From Comamonas testosteroni (lineage in GTDB: Bacteria; Pseudomonadota; Gammaproteobacteria; Burkholderiales; Burkholderiaceae_C): a stretch of DNA of 64,000 nt. The notes beneath the pieces were generated by a model. The model saw only the letters and a program-made list of their open reading frames with translations, did not search any database and was not told where the DNA came from. Both the position numbers and the translations under genes were made by a program. The stretch's first letter is position 1. The number at the start of each line of letters is the position of its first letter. Of the stretch, positions 17,030 to 26,571 are shown one piece after another. The stretch covers positions 124,001 through 188,000 of the forward strand of contig NZ_AWOR01000001.1 of the NCBI RefSeq assembly GCF_000761245.1, in the 5' to 3' direction.

Positions 17030-18289
17030 CTAGAAGACGCGACCCTCTTCCAAATGGGTGCGTGTGCCATTGAGTTCGTAGTCGCCAACGACCCGTGATT
17101 TGTGCAGCAAGGGGTTGTGGCTGAAGATGGTGCGCAGATTGCGCCAGTGCCTGTCCAGATTCAGTTTGCGTGAGGTGGCCGAGGCTCCACCAACCTCGAA
17201 CAGCCGCTCGGCGGCGTTGAGAGCCAGGCGGCTGACGACGAGCTGCGTCTTGGCCGTAGCCAGTGCGCCCTGCAGCACGATGTTCTCGGTGTCCTCATGC
17301 TCCAGTAGCAGTGCCTCGGCGCCCAGGTCGAGCTGGCGTGCGTTTTCCGCCACCAACTGGTCTATGGCATAGCTGGCTGCGGCCAGCTCTCCCACCACTG
17401 CCTGCACGAAATGATCATCGCGCGAACGCTCGGCTGGACTGTGCATGGCCGGGCGTCCGAGGTGCAGTACATAGTGACGTGCATCGCTGAAGAGGTTGCG
17501 CACTATGCCGGCTGCGGTGGCCACCAGAATCAGCTGTCGTAATGCCGAAGCATGGCGGCCAGGCAATTGTTCGCGGGAGCTGGGACTGATCTCGTCGTCG
17601 TACACCAGCACATTGTCCAGTTCCACGCTGCCGCTGGCCGTCAGGCGCTGGCCCATGCCGTCCCAGTCGTCGAGCACGCGCACGCCTTCGCGTTGAACGG
17701 GTATCACAGCCGTGATGCGCTGCTCCTGCGCGTTGACGGCAAAGACATTGAAATAGTCCGCATAGGCGGTTCCGGTGGCGTAGTACTTTTTGCCATTGAG
17801 GCGGTGGTGTTCTCCCTCGCGCAGCAGTGTCGAGGTGCTGATACCTGCGCGTGCCGTGCCCAGCTCGGTGAATGCACCGCCGAACAGCTTGCCTTCCAGC
17901 ACCCAGCCGATCTGGCGCTGTGCGAGCGGCGAAGGGCTTCGGTCCAGGCGCAGCAGCTCGGTCGTGTTGAAGTGAGTGCGCAGTGCATGGGCGACGTTCG
18001 AATCTGCTGCAGCGAGCGTGGCGACCACCTCGATGACATCGGCGATGGAGCCGCCGGGGCCGCCTTGCTCGCGACCTATGCGCAGAGCCCCTATGCCTGA
18101 AGCACGCAGCAGCTCAAAAGCCGCAAAAGGGGCTTCGCGCTGCAGCTCGCGCTGCGCCGCGCCGGGAGCAATGGCTGCGGCGAGCTGCGGCAGACCCGAG
18201 AGTATGTCTGTGCGGCTTGGGCGAGCGGATGGCGCTGCTGATTCCTGTGCAGCTGCAACTTGCCGCAGAGGTGTGACGAATGCATTCAT
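17030..18289 (-). CDS. SfnB/DszC-like flavin-dependent monooxygenase (acyl-CoA dehydrogenase fold)
   Basis: The 419-residue protein has the acyl-CoA dehydrogenase fold but groups with the FMNH2-dependent monooxygenases SfnB and DszC that oxidise sulfur compounds. Diagnostic blocks are LNGKKYYATGTAYADYF (residue about 165), VLDDWDGMGQRLTASGSVEL (about 205-224) and LDRHWRNLRTIFSHNPLLHK near the C-terminus. True acyl-CoA dehydrogenases lack this last block. In the inferred route it would add oxygen to sulfur, giving a sulfoxide or sulfone. It is the last gene of the leftward arm, after the Dpp-type transporter and an aldo/keto reductase. It needs reduced flavin from a reductase not seen in the cluster. 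Confidence 0.85.
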   Translation of the reverse strand: MNAFVTPLRQVAAAQESAAPSARPSRTDILSGLPQLAAAIAPGAAQRELQREAPFAAFELLRASGIGALRIGREQGGPGGSIADVIEVVATLAAADSNVAHALRTHFNTTELLRLDRSPSPLAQRQIGWVLEGKLFGGAFTELGTARAGISTSTLLREGEHHRLNGKKYYATGTAYADYFNVFAVNAQEQRITAVIPVQREGVRVLDDWDGMGQRLTASGSVELDNVLVYDDEISPSSREQLPGRHASALRQLILVATAAGIVRNLFSDARHYVLHLGRPAMHSPAERSRDDHFVQAVVGELAAASYAIDQLVAENARQLDLGAEALLLEHEDTENIVLQGALATAKTQLVVSRLALNAAERLFEVGGASATSRKLNLDRHWRNLRTIFSHNPLLHKSRVVGDYELNGTRTHLEEGRVF

Positions 18290-18387
18290 CGGTGATGGCC
18301 TGTTTCGGACTTTGAGCGGCAGACGCCACCGTGAAAGCCGGGTCAGGCAGAAGCTTCACGATGGCGCCTGCAGAGGCGTCTGCCGGC

Positions 18388-19404
18388 TTATGCGGCGGCA
18401 ACGTAGGGAATGCGGCCTTCCACAGGGTGACCGGGGTCGGTGAAGCCCAGTGTTGAAGGATGGCCGGCAGCTACCAGGCGGTTGACCAGGGCTTCGTCCT
18501 CGGCAGTGAACCGGTAGTTCAGAGCGCGGATATAGCCTTCCCACTGCTCGGGAGTGCGGGGGCCGGCAATTGCAGAGGTGATCAGGCGGTTGTTGAGCAC
18601 CCAGGCCAGAGCAAAATCGACGGTGCTGATGTCGCGCGCGTCGGTGTGCCGTTTGATTTCGGCAGCGATGTCGATGGATTCGGGACGCCACTCGGTCTCC
18701 AGCAGGCGCTTGTCCTTGCGTGCGGCGCGTGAGCCAGGATCGGCAGCTTCCAGGCTCGGGTACTTGGCGGTCAGCACGCCTCGCGCGAGAGGGCTGTAGG
18801 AGACCACGCCCAGTCCATAGGCTGCAGCCGCCGGCAACTGCTCTGCTTCGGCCGTGCGGTTGACGATGTTGTAGAGCGGCTGGCTGGCGATGGGTCGGTC
18901 TATGCCTTCGGCATCGGCCAGGTGCGCCACCTCGGCAATGCGCCAGCCGCGGAAGTTGGACAGGCCAAAGTAGCGCAGCTTACCGGCGCGGATCAGATCG
19001 CCGATGGCGCGGACTGCCTCGCCTAGCGGGGCATCGAAATCTGCGCGATGAAAATACAGCAGGTCAATGTAGTCTGTGCCAAGGCGGCGCAGGCTGTTTT
19101 CCACCGATTCGATGATCCATTTGCGTGAGGTGCCGGCACGATTGGGGCCTTCGCCTAGCGGGTTGCCGAACTTGGTAGCCAGAACCCAGTCGTTGCGGTC
19201 TGTGGCCAGGGCACGGCCCACAACCTGCTCGGTCACGCCCTTTTGATAGACGTCGGCGGTATCGATGAAGTTGATGCCCTGGGACTTGGCCCTGGCGATG
19301 ATCTCATGCGAGGTCTTTTCATCGGTGGGGCCTCCAAACATCATGGTGCCCAGTGCGAGGCGGGAGACTTTGAGGCCGCTGCGGCCCAGATAGCGATAGG
19401 TCAT
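18388..19404 (-). CDS. Aldo/keto reductase
   Basis: This 338-residue (alpha/beta)8 NADPH oxidoreductase begins MTYRYLGRSGLKVSRLALGT. It has the catalytic Asp and Tyr in FIDTADVYQKG, the Lys in VLATKFGNPLG and the His in LLYFHRADFDAP. It lies 21 bases upstream of the end of the ATPase gene in the leftward operon. It may reduce a carbonyl produced when the sulfur compound is broken down, but family members are broad and the substrate is unknown. Confidence 0.9.
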   Translation of the reverse strand: MTYRYLGRSGLKVSRLALGTMMFGGPTDEKTSHEIIARAKSQGINFIDTADVYQKGVTEQVVGRALATDRNDWVLATKFGNPLGEGPNRAGTSRKWIIESVENSLRRLGTDYIDLLYFHRADFDAPLGEAVRAIGDLIRAGKLRYFGLSNFRGWRIAEVAHLADAEGIDRPIASQPLYNIVNRTAEAEQLPAAAAYGLGVVSYSPLARGVLTAKYPSLEAADPGSRAARKDKRLLETEWRPESIDIAAEIKRHTDARDISTVDFALAWVLNNRLITSAIAGPRTPEQWEGYIRALNYRFTAEDEALVNRLVAAGHPSTLGFTDPGHPVEGRIPYVAAA

Positions 19405-19425
19405 GGAGATGGCTTTGATCGGTGG

Positions 19426-20385
19426 TTAGTGGAGAAAGGAAATCACAGAGGTCTGTGGATGGTGGCAAGCGACCTGGTGGCCGCCTCCCAGATCGGTCAG
19501 TGCGGGCTCCTGCCTCAGGCACAGTTCGCTGGCCCTGGGGCAGCGAGGATGGAAACGGCAGCCCGACGGCAGGTTCTGCGGGCTAGGGAGATCGCCGTTC
19601 AGCGGGGCTACCTGCCGGTGGCGGGATGGGTCGGGCACGGCATCGATCAAGGCCTGGGTATAGGGGTGGCGAGGAGTGCTCCAAAGGCTGCGGCGATCGG
19701 CGCTCTCGACGATGCGCCCCAGATACATGACCAGCACGCGGTCGGCAAAATACTGCACCACGGACAGATCGTGCGAGATGAACAGGTAGGAGAGACCGTA
19801 CTCGCGTTTCATCTCGACCAGAAGGTTCAGAATCTGGGCCTGAATCGACAGGTCCAGGGCTGACACCGGCTCGTCGCAGACCACCAGATCTGGCTGCAGC
19901 ATCAAAGCCCGTGCAATGCCCAGGCGCTGGCGCTGGCCGCCCGAGAATTCATGCGGGTAACGACTCAAAGCGCTGCGTGGCAGGCCTACGCGGTCGAGCA
20001 ACTGCTCCACTTGCCTGCGGCGCTGGGAACGATCACCGAGGCCATGCACCTGCAACGGTGTCTCGAGAATGCTGCCAATGCTGTGGCGCGGATTCAGCGA
20101 GGCGAACGGGTCCTGGAAGATCATCTGCATGCGCTTGCGCAGGCCGCGCAACTGGGCGCCCTTGAGCGGCAGGATGTCCTGTCCGTCGAGCGTGATATGC
20201 CCTGCAGTCGGTGTTTCAAGCCGCAGCAGGCTGCGACCCAGGGTGGATTTGCCGCAACCCGACTCGCCCACCAGGCCCACGGTTTCGCCGCGTTCCACGG
20301 TGAAGGAAACGCCATCCACGGCGCGCAGCACGCCCTTGGGCAGTTTGAAATGGGTCTGAAGATCGCTGACGTTCAGCAGGCTCAT
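19426..20385 (-). CDS. Oligopeptide/nickel-type ABC transporter ATPase, DppF/OppF-like
   Basis: A 319-residue ATPase of the peptide/opine/nickel family. It has Walker A GESGCGKST, signature FSGGQRQRLGIARAL, Walker B LVVCDEPVSALD, switch His in FISHDLSVV and a C-terminal Cys-rich tail (GCRFHPRCPRASELC) as in OppF. The start at 20385 has a TAGGA site 6 bases upstream; a longer open frame to 20469 would overlap the upstream gene. It follows the DppD-like gene after 7 bases. It works with the partner ATPase and the two permeases encoded just upstream. Confidence 0.93.
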   Translation of the reverse strand: MSLLNVSDLQTHFKLPKGVLRAVDGVSFTVERGETVGLVGESGCGKSTLGRSLLRLETPTAGHITLDGQDILPLKGAQLRGLRKRMQMIFQDPFASLNPRHSIGSILETPLQVHGLGDRSQRRRQVEQLLDRVGLPRSALSRYPHEFSGGQRQRLGIARALMLQPDLVVCDEPVSALDLSIQAQILNLLVEMKREYGLSYLFISHDLSVVQYFADRVLVMYLGRIVESADRRSLWSTPRHPYTQALIDAVPDPSRHRQVAPLNGDLPSPQNLPSGCRFHPRCPRASELCLRQEPALTDLGGGHQVACHHPQTSVISFLH

Positions 20386-20392
20386 GGCAATC

Positions 20393-21391
<999 letters not shown>

Positions 21392-22408
21392 TCAGCGCTC
21401 CTGCGAAAAACGTGGGTTCAGCGCGTCGTTGAGGCCGTCGCCGATGAGGTTGAAGGCCAGCACGGCAAGCACGATGGCCAGGCCCGGCGCGGCGGTCAGA
21501 TACCAGGCGGTACGCAGCAGCTCGCGCCCCGCGCCGATCATGCTGCCCCAGCTGATGACGTTGGGGTCGCCCATGCCCATGAAGGACAGCGCGGATTCCA
21601 GCAGGATGGCCGAGGCCACCATGACCGAGGAGGTGACGATGATCGGGGGCAGGGCATTGGGAAGGATTTCGCGCAGGATGATGCGGGCATGCGAGTAGCC
21701 CAGGGCACGCGCGGCCAGCACAAAGTCCTTTTCGCGCAGCGAACGGAACTCGGCGCGCACCAGGCGAGCCACGGTCGGCCAGGTCACCAGACCTATGGCC
21801 ACGACGATCGTGCCTATCGCCGGTTGTGCAATGGCGACCAGAACGACCAGCAGGATGAAGCTGGGAATGGTCTGGAACAGCACCACCACGCGCTGCAGCA
21901 CGTCATCGACCCAGCCTCCGAAATAGCCGCTGATCGAGCCGATACCGATGCCCAGGCTCAGACCGATCAGGGTTGCCGAGATGCCTACCAGCAGCGAAAT
22001 CCGGGCGCCGTGGGCAATGCCGGCCGCGACATCACGTCCCATGGAGTCGGTGCCGAGCAGAAACTGCGAGTCCTGGCCTGGCCAGAGAAAGGGCTGGGCC
22101 ACCATGTCCAGCGGATCGCCGGGATAAAGCCAGGGGGCAGCCAGGGCCAGCGCCAGAACCGCCAGCAAAAAGGCACAGCCCAGCATGGCCGTTGGGTTGT
22201 GCAGAAAAACGCGCAGTGCTCGATGGCCCTGGCTTGTGCTGCCTGCACTGGCCTCGCTGGTGGTGGTACGCACCGCATCGGGTGCATGCACATTGGGCCA
22301 GGGGGGCACCGGCTCGGGCGCTGCGGCCTCGTTGCGCGCGGCAGTCGCAGCCGACGGAGCCGCATTCGGTGCGGTCTGCAGCAGATCGGGTGTGGATGAC
22401 AGGGACAT
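21392..22408 (-). CDS. Peptide-type ABC transporter permease, DppC-like
   Basis: A 338-residue inner-membrane permease. An Ala/Pro-rich N-terminal cytoplasmic tail of about 65 residues precedes the first membrane helix (AMLGCAFLLAVLALALAAPW). The family motif FLLGTDSMGRDV and the EAA loop VLAARALGYSHARIILREILPN are clear. The start at 22408 overlaps the DppB-like stop (TGATG), so the two are translationally coupled. The long Ala/Pro-rich tail is unusual for this family. Confidence 0.92.
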   Translation of the reverse strand: MSLSSTPDLLQTAPNAAPSAATAARNEAAAPEPVPPWPNVHAPDAVRTTTSEASAGSTSQGHRALRVFLHNPTAMLGCAFLLAVLALALAAPWLYPGDPLDMVAQPFLWPGQDSQFLLGTDSMGRDVAAGIAHGARISLLVGISATLIGLSLGIGIGSISGYFGGWVDDVLQRVVVLFQTIPSFILLVVLVAIAQPAIGTIVVAIGLVTWPTVARLVRAEFRSLREKDFVLAARALGYSHARIILREILPNALPPIIVTSSVMVASAILLESALSFMGMGDPNVISWGSMIGAGRELLRTAWYLTAAPGLAIVLAVLAFNLIGDGLNDALNPRFSQER

Positions 22409-23394
22409 CAGCGAACCTCGATGCGCGGGTCCAGCCACGCGTGCAGCAGGTCGACCAGCACATTGGCTGCGATCACCAGCAGGGAAGAAAGAAACAGCAC
22501 GCCCATCAGCACATTGAAGTCACGGCTGAGCACGGCTTCGAACGCGAGCCGACCCAGGCCGGGCCAGCTGTAGACGGTTTCGACGACCACGGCGCCGCCA
22601 AGCATGCCGCCCAGGTGCATTCCCGCCATGGTCGTGACGGGTAGCAGGGCGTTGCGCAATACATGGCGCAGCGTGATGCGCCAGGGAGACAGGCCCTTGG
22701 CTGCTGCGGTGCGCACAAAGTCCTGGGACTGCACCTCCAGCATGGCCGCACGTGTCAGGCGCGCATAGATGGCGACAAAGAACAAGGCCAGCGAGGTGGC
22801 AGGCAGGACCATGTAGCGCAACTGGTCCAGCACGGCGGCCAGACCGCTGAGCTGCGAGCCAATGCTGGCTGATCCGCCGCTGGGCAACCAGCCCAGCTGC
22901 ACCGAGAACAGCACGATCAGCATCAGCCCGACCCAGAAGCCGGGCACTGAATAGAACAGCAGGGACAGCACCGAGAGCAGGCGGTCGGGCAGGCGGCCTG
23001 CGAAGTACGCCATGGCTGCGCCCAGCGCGATGCCCAGCGTCAGCGCGATGGACAGGGCCAGTCCCATCAGCAGCAGCGTGCTTGGCAGGCGCTGAGCTAT
23101 CAGAGCCATCACCGGCATGTTGTAGCGTGGCGAGAAGCCCAGGCTGAGGTGGGCGAGGTTGCCCAGATAGGCCTGCAACTGCTCGAACACCGTCAGATCG
23201 AGCCCGAAGCGCGAGCGCAGTGCCGCCAGGGTCTCGGCGGTGGCCGCGCCGGCTTCACCGGCCATGACATCGGCGGCATCGCCCGGCGTCAGCTGCAGCA
23301 GCAGAAAGTTCAATACGGCGACGCCCAGCACGGTGGGGACCGCATATTTCGCATTGGACCAAAGCGAGCGTAATAAACGTGGAGTGGCACTCAT
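22408..23394 (-). CDS. Peptide-type ABC transporter permease, DppB-like
   Basis: A 328-residue permease with an N-terminal membrane helix (AVPTVLGVAVLNFLLLQL) followed by PGDAADVMAGE, and an EAA loop FVRTAAAKGLSPWRITLRHV near residue 225. It is the first gene of the leftward arm, whose promoter must lie in the AT-rich region 23395-23752. Two family-5 binding proteins encoded in the divergent arm (24985 and 29362) are the obvious partners, so one membrane complex may serve two ligand specificities. Confidence 0.92.
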   Translation of the reverse strand: MSATPRLLRSLWSNAKYAVPTVLGVAVLNFLLLQLTPGDAADVMAGEAGAATAETLAALRSRFGLDLTVFEQLQAYLGNLAHLSLGFSPRYNMPVMALIAQRLPSTLLLMGLALSIALTLGIALGAAMAYFAGRLPDRLLSVLSLLFYSVPGFWVGLMLIVLFSVQLGWLPSGGSASIGSQLSGLAAVLDQLRYMVLPATSLALFFVAIYARLTRAAMLEVQSQDFVRTAAAKGLSPWRITLRHVLRNALLPVTTMAGMHLGGMLGGAVVVETVYSWPGLGRLAFEAVLSRDFNVLMGVLFLSSLLVIAANVLVDLLHAWLDPRIEVR

Positions 23395-23752
23395 GGGGAA
23401 TCGTGTGTTAATCCATGAATGATAGAGGCGTAAATATTCAGTGAAATCTGTTTATTGAGCCTGATTTCTTATATCGATCATTGAAAAATAAATAAGAAAT
23501 ATCTTCAGGGTGAATTAGTGAATGAGTGCAGATTATATTTTTGAGATTCTTGTTTATGTTTGAAAAATCTATAGGCATGAGCGTTCGAACTTTCTTGAGG
23601 GGTTCGGCCTTGGCATATTTCTGAATATGTAAATGCGAAATTATTGCTAGGGATGTCAGAGTCGTCATGTGATTATTGAAAGGCGCTGTGATTCGGTATT
23701 TTCATTTCTATAGAAATATCTGCGTCACATATCAAGACCCCATGGCTGATCT
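23395..23752. promoter_or_regulatory. AT-rich divergent control region of the sulfur cluster
   Basis: The 358 bases between the two divergent arms are much richer in A and T than anything else in the window. They contain two perfect palindromes: CATATT-TCTG-AATATG (23614-23629) and ATTTCTATAGAAAT (23704-23717). Both are placed where a regulator could control either arm; a LysR-type (CysB/SsuR-like) or sigma54-activator protein would be expected for sulfur genes. No regulator gene lies in the cluster. A 76-codon open frame on the minus strand (23438-23668) has no ribosome site and no recognisable homology. Confidence 0.65.
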
Positions 23753-24937
23753 ATGACTTCTGCATTACGACCTGGCTCTCTCGTGGATTGGGAACATTTC
23801 CCTTCACCTCTTGAATATTCCGAAAGCCCGCTTTCCAAGGCTTTCAATCAGCCGGTTCTGCTCGGCCTGTTTCTGCCCATACAGGCCGGTGGCTGGAGTG
23901 CTTCGACCTTGCCGCGCAGCACCGACTGGAGTTTTGACTACAACCGGGATCTGGTGCTTCACGCCGAGAACCTGGGGTTCGACCTGGTGTTTGCCTTGTC
24001 GCAATGGCTGCCCAAGGGCGGGTATGGCGGAGTCTTCAATGGCCAGGCGCTGGATTCGTTTGCCACGACGGCGGCACTGACTTCTGTCACCAGCCGCATC
24101 ATGCTGATCTCGACCATCCACGTGCTCTACGGACCTCTGCACCCCCTGCATCTGGCCAAGTGGGGCGCCACGCTGGATCACATCTCGGGAGGGCGCTGGG
24201 GCATCAATGTGGTGACGGGTCATCGCGAGGTGGAGCACAAGATGTTCGGCTGGGAACAGATCGAGCATGACCAGCGCTATGAAATGGCTTCGGAGTTCAT
24301 CGAAGTGGTGCAGCGCCTGTGGGCCGATGAAGAGAATTTCTCGTTCTCGGGCCGCTCGCCCTGGAAGCTGGGCGGCGGCTTTGTGAGTCCCAAGCCGCGC
24401 TATGGCCGGCCGGTGCTGGTCAATGCCACGGGCTCGGATGCGGGCATCGAATTCGCGGCCAGATACTCGGACCTGATTTTCATCACCAGCCCTGGCGCCT
24501 CGGACTTCGCGCGCGCCATCGAAGTGCTGCCCGACCATGCGGCGCGGGTCAAGCAGGTGGCGCGTAACGCAGGTCGATCAGTGCGCACCTTGCTCAATCC
24601 CATGGTGATCAGCCGTGATACCGAGAAGGAAACCTGGGCCTATCACGACGCCATAGTGGCCCATCAGGACCTGCGCACACCCGAGGGCTTCAACAGCCAC
24701 AAAAGCGATGCCCATGCCTGGAAGGGTCGTGCAGGTCTTGATGCGCCCAAGCGTCGGGCCATAGGTGGAAACATCGAAGTCATCGGCACGCCTGAGCAGG
24801 TGGTCGAGCAGTTCGTGCAGCTCAAGCGTGCAGGCATTGACGGCCTGCAACTGAGCTTCTTCGACTTCAAGCCCGATCTGGAGTTTTTCGGTGATCGCAT
24901 TCTGCCGCTCATGAAGCAGGCTGGTCTGCGCTTGTGA
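23753..24937 (+). CDS. LLM-class FMNH2-dependent monooxygenase (SfnG/RutA/DszA superfamily)
   Basis: This 394-residue luciferase-like monooxygenase has the blocks STDWSFDYNRDLVLHAENLG, TLDHISGGRWGINVVTGHR and FEVVQRLW-type helices shared by SfnG (dimethyl sulfone monooxygenase), RutA and SsuD. It uses reduced FMN and O2 to cleave a C-S or similar bond. It opens the rightward arm from the AT-rich control region, and its stop overlaps a possible GTG start of the next gene. With the DszB-like desulfinase downstream, its likely product is a sulfinate, the role DszA plays in the 4S pathway. A C-N cleaving reaction as in RutA cannot be excluded. Confidence 0.85.
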   Translation: MTSALRPGSLVDWEHFPSPLEYSESPLSKAFNQPVLLGLFLPIQAGGWSASTLPRSTDWSFDYNRDLVLHAENLGFDLVFALSQWLPKGGYGGVFNGQALDSFATTAALTSVTSRIMLISTIHVLYGPLHPLHLAKWGATLDHISGGRWGINVVTGHREVEHKMFGWEQIEHDQRYEMASEFIEVVQRLWADEENFSFSGRSPWKLGGGFVSPKPRYGRPVLVNATGSDAGIEFAARYSDLIFITSPGASDFARAIEVLPDHAARVKQVARNAGRSVRTLLNPMVISRDTEKETWAYHDAIVAHQDLRTPEGFNSHKSDAHAWKGRAGLDAPKRRAIGGNIEVIGTPEQVVEQFVQLKRAGIDGLQLSFFDFKPDLEFFGDRILPLMKQAGLRL

Positions 24938-24984
24938 GCGCCGCCGTTCTGCATCGTCCTTTCTCTTTCTTGCTGAACTCTCCC

Positions 24985-26571
24985 ATGCATACCATTTACA
25001 AGCCCATGTTCTGGGCTCTGCTGTCCGTGATTACTGCGGGCGCTCATGGCCAGACGCCGGCCACTCCCGTCAAAGGGGGCACGGTGACCGCGGTGGTCGC
25101 CCAGGAACCCACCTCGCTGGTATCGTTTCTGGACACCAAGACCGACAACCGCGATCTCAGTGCCAAGATCACCGAAGGCCTGCTGCGCTATGACGCTCAG
25201 TTCAAACCCCAGCCGTTGCTGGCCACATCCTGGAGCATCAGCCCTGACGGCCTCAGATACACCTTCAAGCTGCGCCAGGGAGTGAAGTTCCATGACGGCC
25301 AGGATTTCAGCTCGGCCGATGTACGCTATTCGCTTCTGACCCAGAAAAAGCTGGGGCCGCGCGGCCGCATCACGCTGCAGAGCCTGGAGCGTGTGGATAC
25401 GCCCGATCCCCACACGGCCGTGCTGGTGCTTTCCAAACCGGCGCCTTTTCTGCTGAAGTCGCTGTCGTCGGCAGAGCTGCCCATCGTTCCGGCCCGACGT
25501 TACGGCGATGCCGATCCGCTGACCAGTCCCAACATCACGGCCCCCGTGGGCACCGGTCCCTTTGTGTTCGATCAATGGGTGCGCGGCAGCCATGTGATCC
25601 TCAAGCGCAATCCGAACTACTGGCGCCAGGGCGTGCCCCATGTGGATCGCGTGGTCTTCCGTTTTGTCCGTGATCTCTCGGCGATCTCTGCGGCCGTGGA
25701 AACAGGCGAGGCCGATATCGCCCAGAACCTGAGTCTGGCCGATCTCGGACGCCTGCTGCAAAAGCCCGCGCTCAAGCTGGATGCGAGCTATGACGCCTTT
25801 CTCAACAACGCGTCCTTTCTTGAATTCAATGTAGAGAATCCGGTACTGGCCAAAGCCGAGGTGCGTCATGCGATCGCCCACGCAGTGGACCGCCAGTTCA
25901 TCGTCAACAACGTCTACTACAAGCAGGCGGAGCTGGTGAACTCGCCGATTCCCAAGGTGCTCGCCGGCTATTACGACGACAGCAGCTTCAAGTACGGCTT
26001 TGATGTGAACCGCGCCAACCAGTTGCTCGATGCTGCGGGCTATCCGCGCCAGGCCAACGGTCAGCGCTTCAGCGTCCGGCTCAGCTATATCCCCGGTGCC
26101 CAGTTCAAGCAGACGGCCGAATATCTGCGCTCCGCACTCAACCGCGTGGGCATCAAGGTGGACATCCTCGATGGCGACCTGCCGACTTTTCTAAAGCGCG
26201 TCTATACGTCACGCGAGTTCGATCTGAACATCAACGGCCTGGGTCGGCTGTTCGATCCCTCGGTGGGGGTGCAGCGCATCTACTGGTCCGACGGCATCAA
26301 GAACCCGCTGATCTGGATCAATGCCTCGCATTACAACAATCCCCAGGTCGACGAGCTGTTCCGCCAGGCTGCCGTCGAGTTGGACGACAGCCGGCGTGCC
26401 GCACAGTTCCGCCAGATCCAGCAGATCGTGGGACGGGATCTGCCCGTCTATCCGCTGGCCACCGTGCCATCGGCACTGCGCGTGCACAGCACCCGCGTCC
26501 ACGGGCTCAACAACAGCATCGACCTGACGGCGGGCGACTTCTCCGATCTCTGGCTGGAGCCCCGCAAATGA
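24985..26571 (+). CDS. Family-5 (peptide/nickel-type) ABC substrate-binding protein 1
   Basis: A periplasmic solute receptor of the DppA/OppA class, about 528 residues from the ATG at 24985, where a signal peptide starts (MFWALLSVITAGAHGQ). A GTG at 24934 overlapping the previous stop is the alternative start. Family blocks are LATSWSISPDGLRYTFKLRQ, VKFHDGQDFSSADV and GTGPFVFDQWVRGSHVILKR. It shares these with the second receptor at 29362, so the two are paralogues. It would deliver the substrate to the permeases encoded in the divergent arm. The ligand is unknown and need not be a peptide. Confidence 0.92.
   Translation: MHTIYKPMFWALLSVITAGAHGQTPATPVKGGTVTAVVAQEPTSLVSFLDTKTDNRDLSAKITEGLLRYDAQFKPQPLLATSWSISPDGLRYTFKLRQGVKFHDGQDFSSADVRYSLLTQKKLGPRGRITLQSLERVDTPDPHTAVLVLSKPAPFLLKSLSSAELPIVPARRYGDADPLTSPNITAPVGTGPFVFDQWVRGSHVILKRNPNYWRQGVPHVDRVVFRFVRDLSAISAAVETGEADIAQNLSLADLGRLLQKPALKLDASYDAFLNNASFLEFNVENPVLAKAEVRHAIAHAVDRQFIVNNVYYKQAELVNSPIPKVLAGYYDDSSFKYGFDVNRANQLLDAAGYPRQANGQRFSVRLSYIPGAQFKQTAEYLRSALNRVGIKVDILDGDLPTFLKRVYTSREFDLNINGLGRLFDPSVGVQRIYWSDGIKNPLIWINASHYNNPQVDELFRQAAVELDDSRRAAQFRQIQQIVGRDLPVYPLATVPSALRVHSTRVHGLNNSIDLTAGDFSDLWLEPRK

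Noticed and set aside
23611..23640. A sigma54 promoter in the sulfur control region
   Set aside because: TTGGCAT occurs, but no GC follows at the required 10-base distance.
23438..23668. A 76-codon frame on the minus strand in the AT-rich region
   Set aside because: No ribosome site, no family resemblance, and chance open frames are common in AT-rich DNA.
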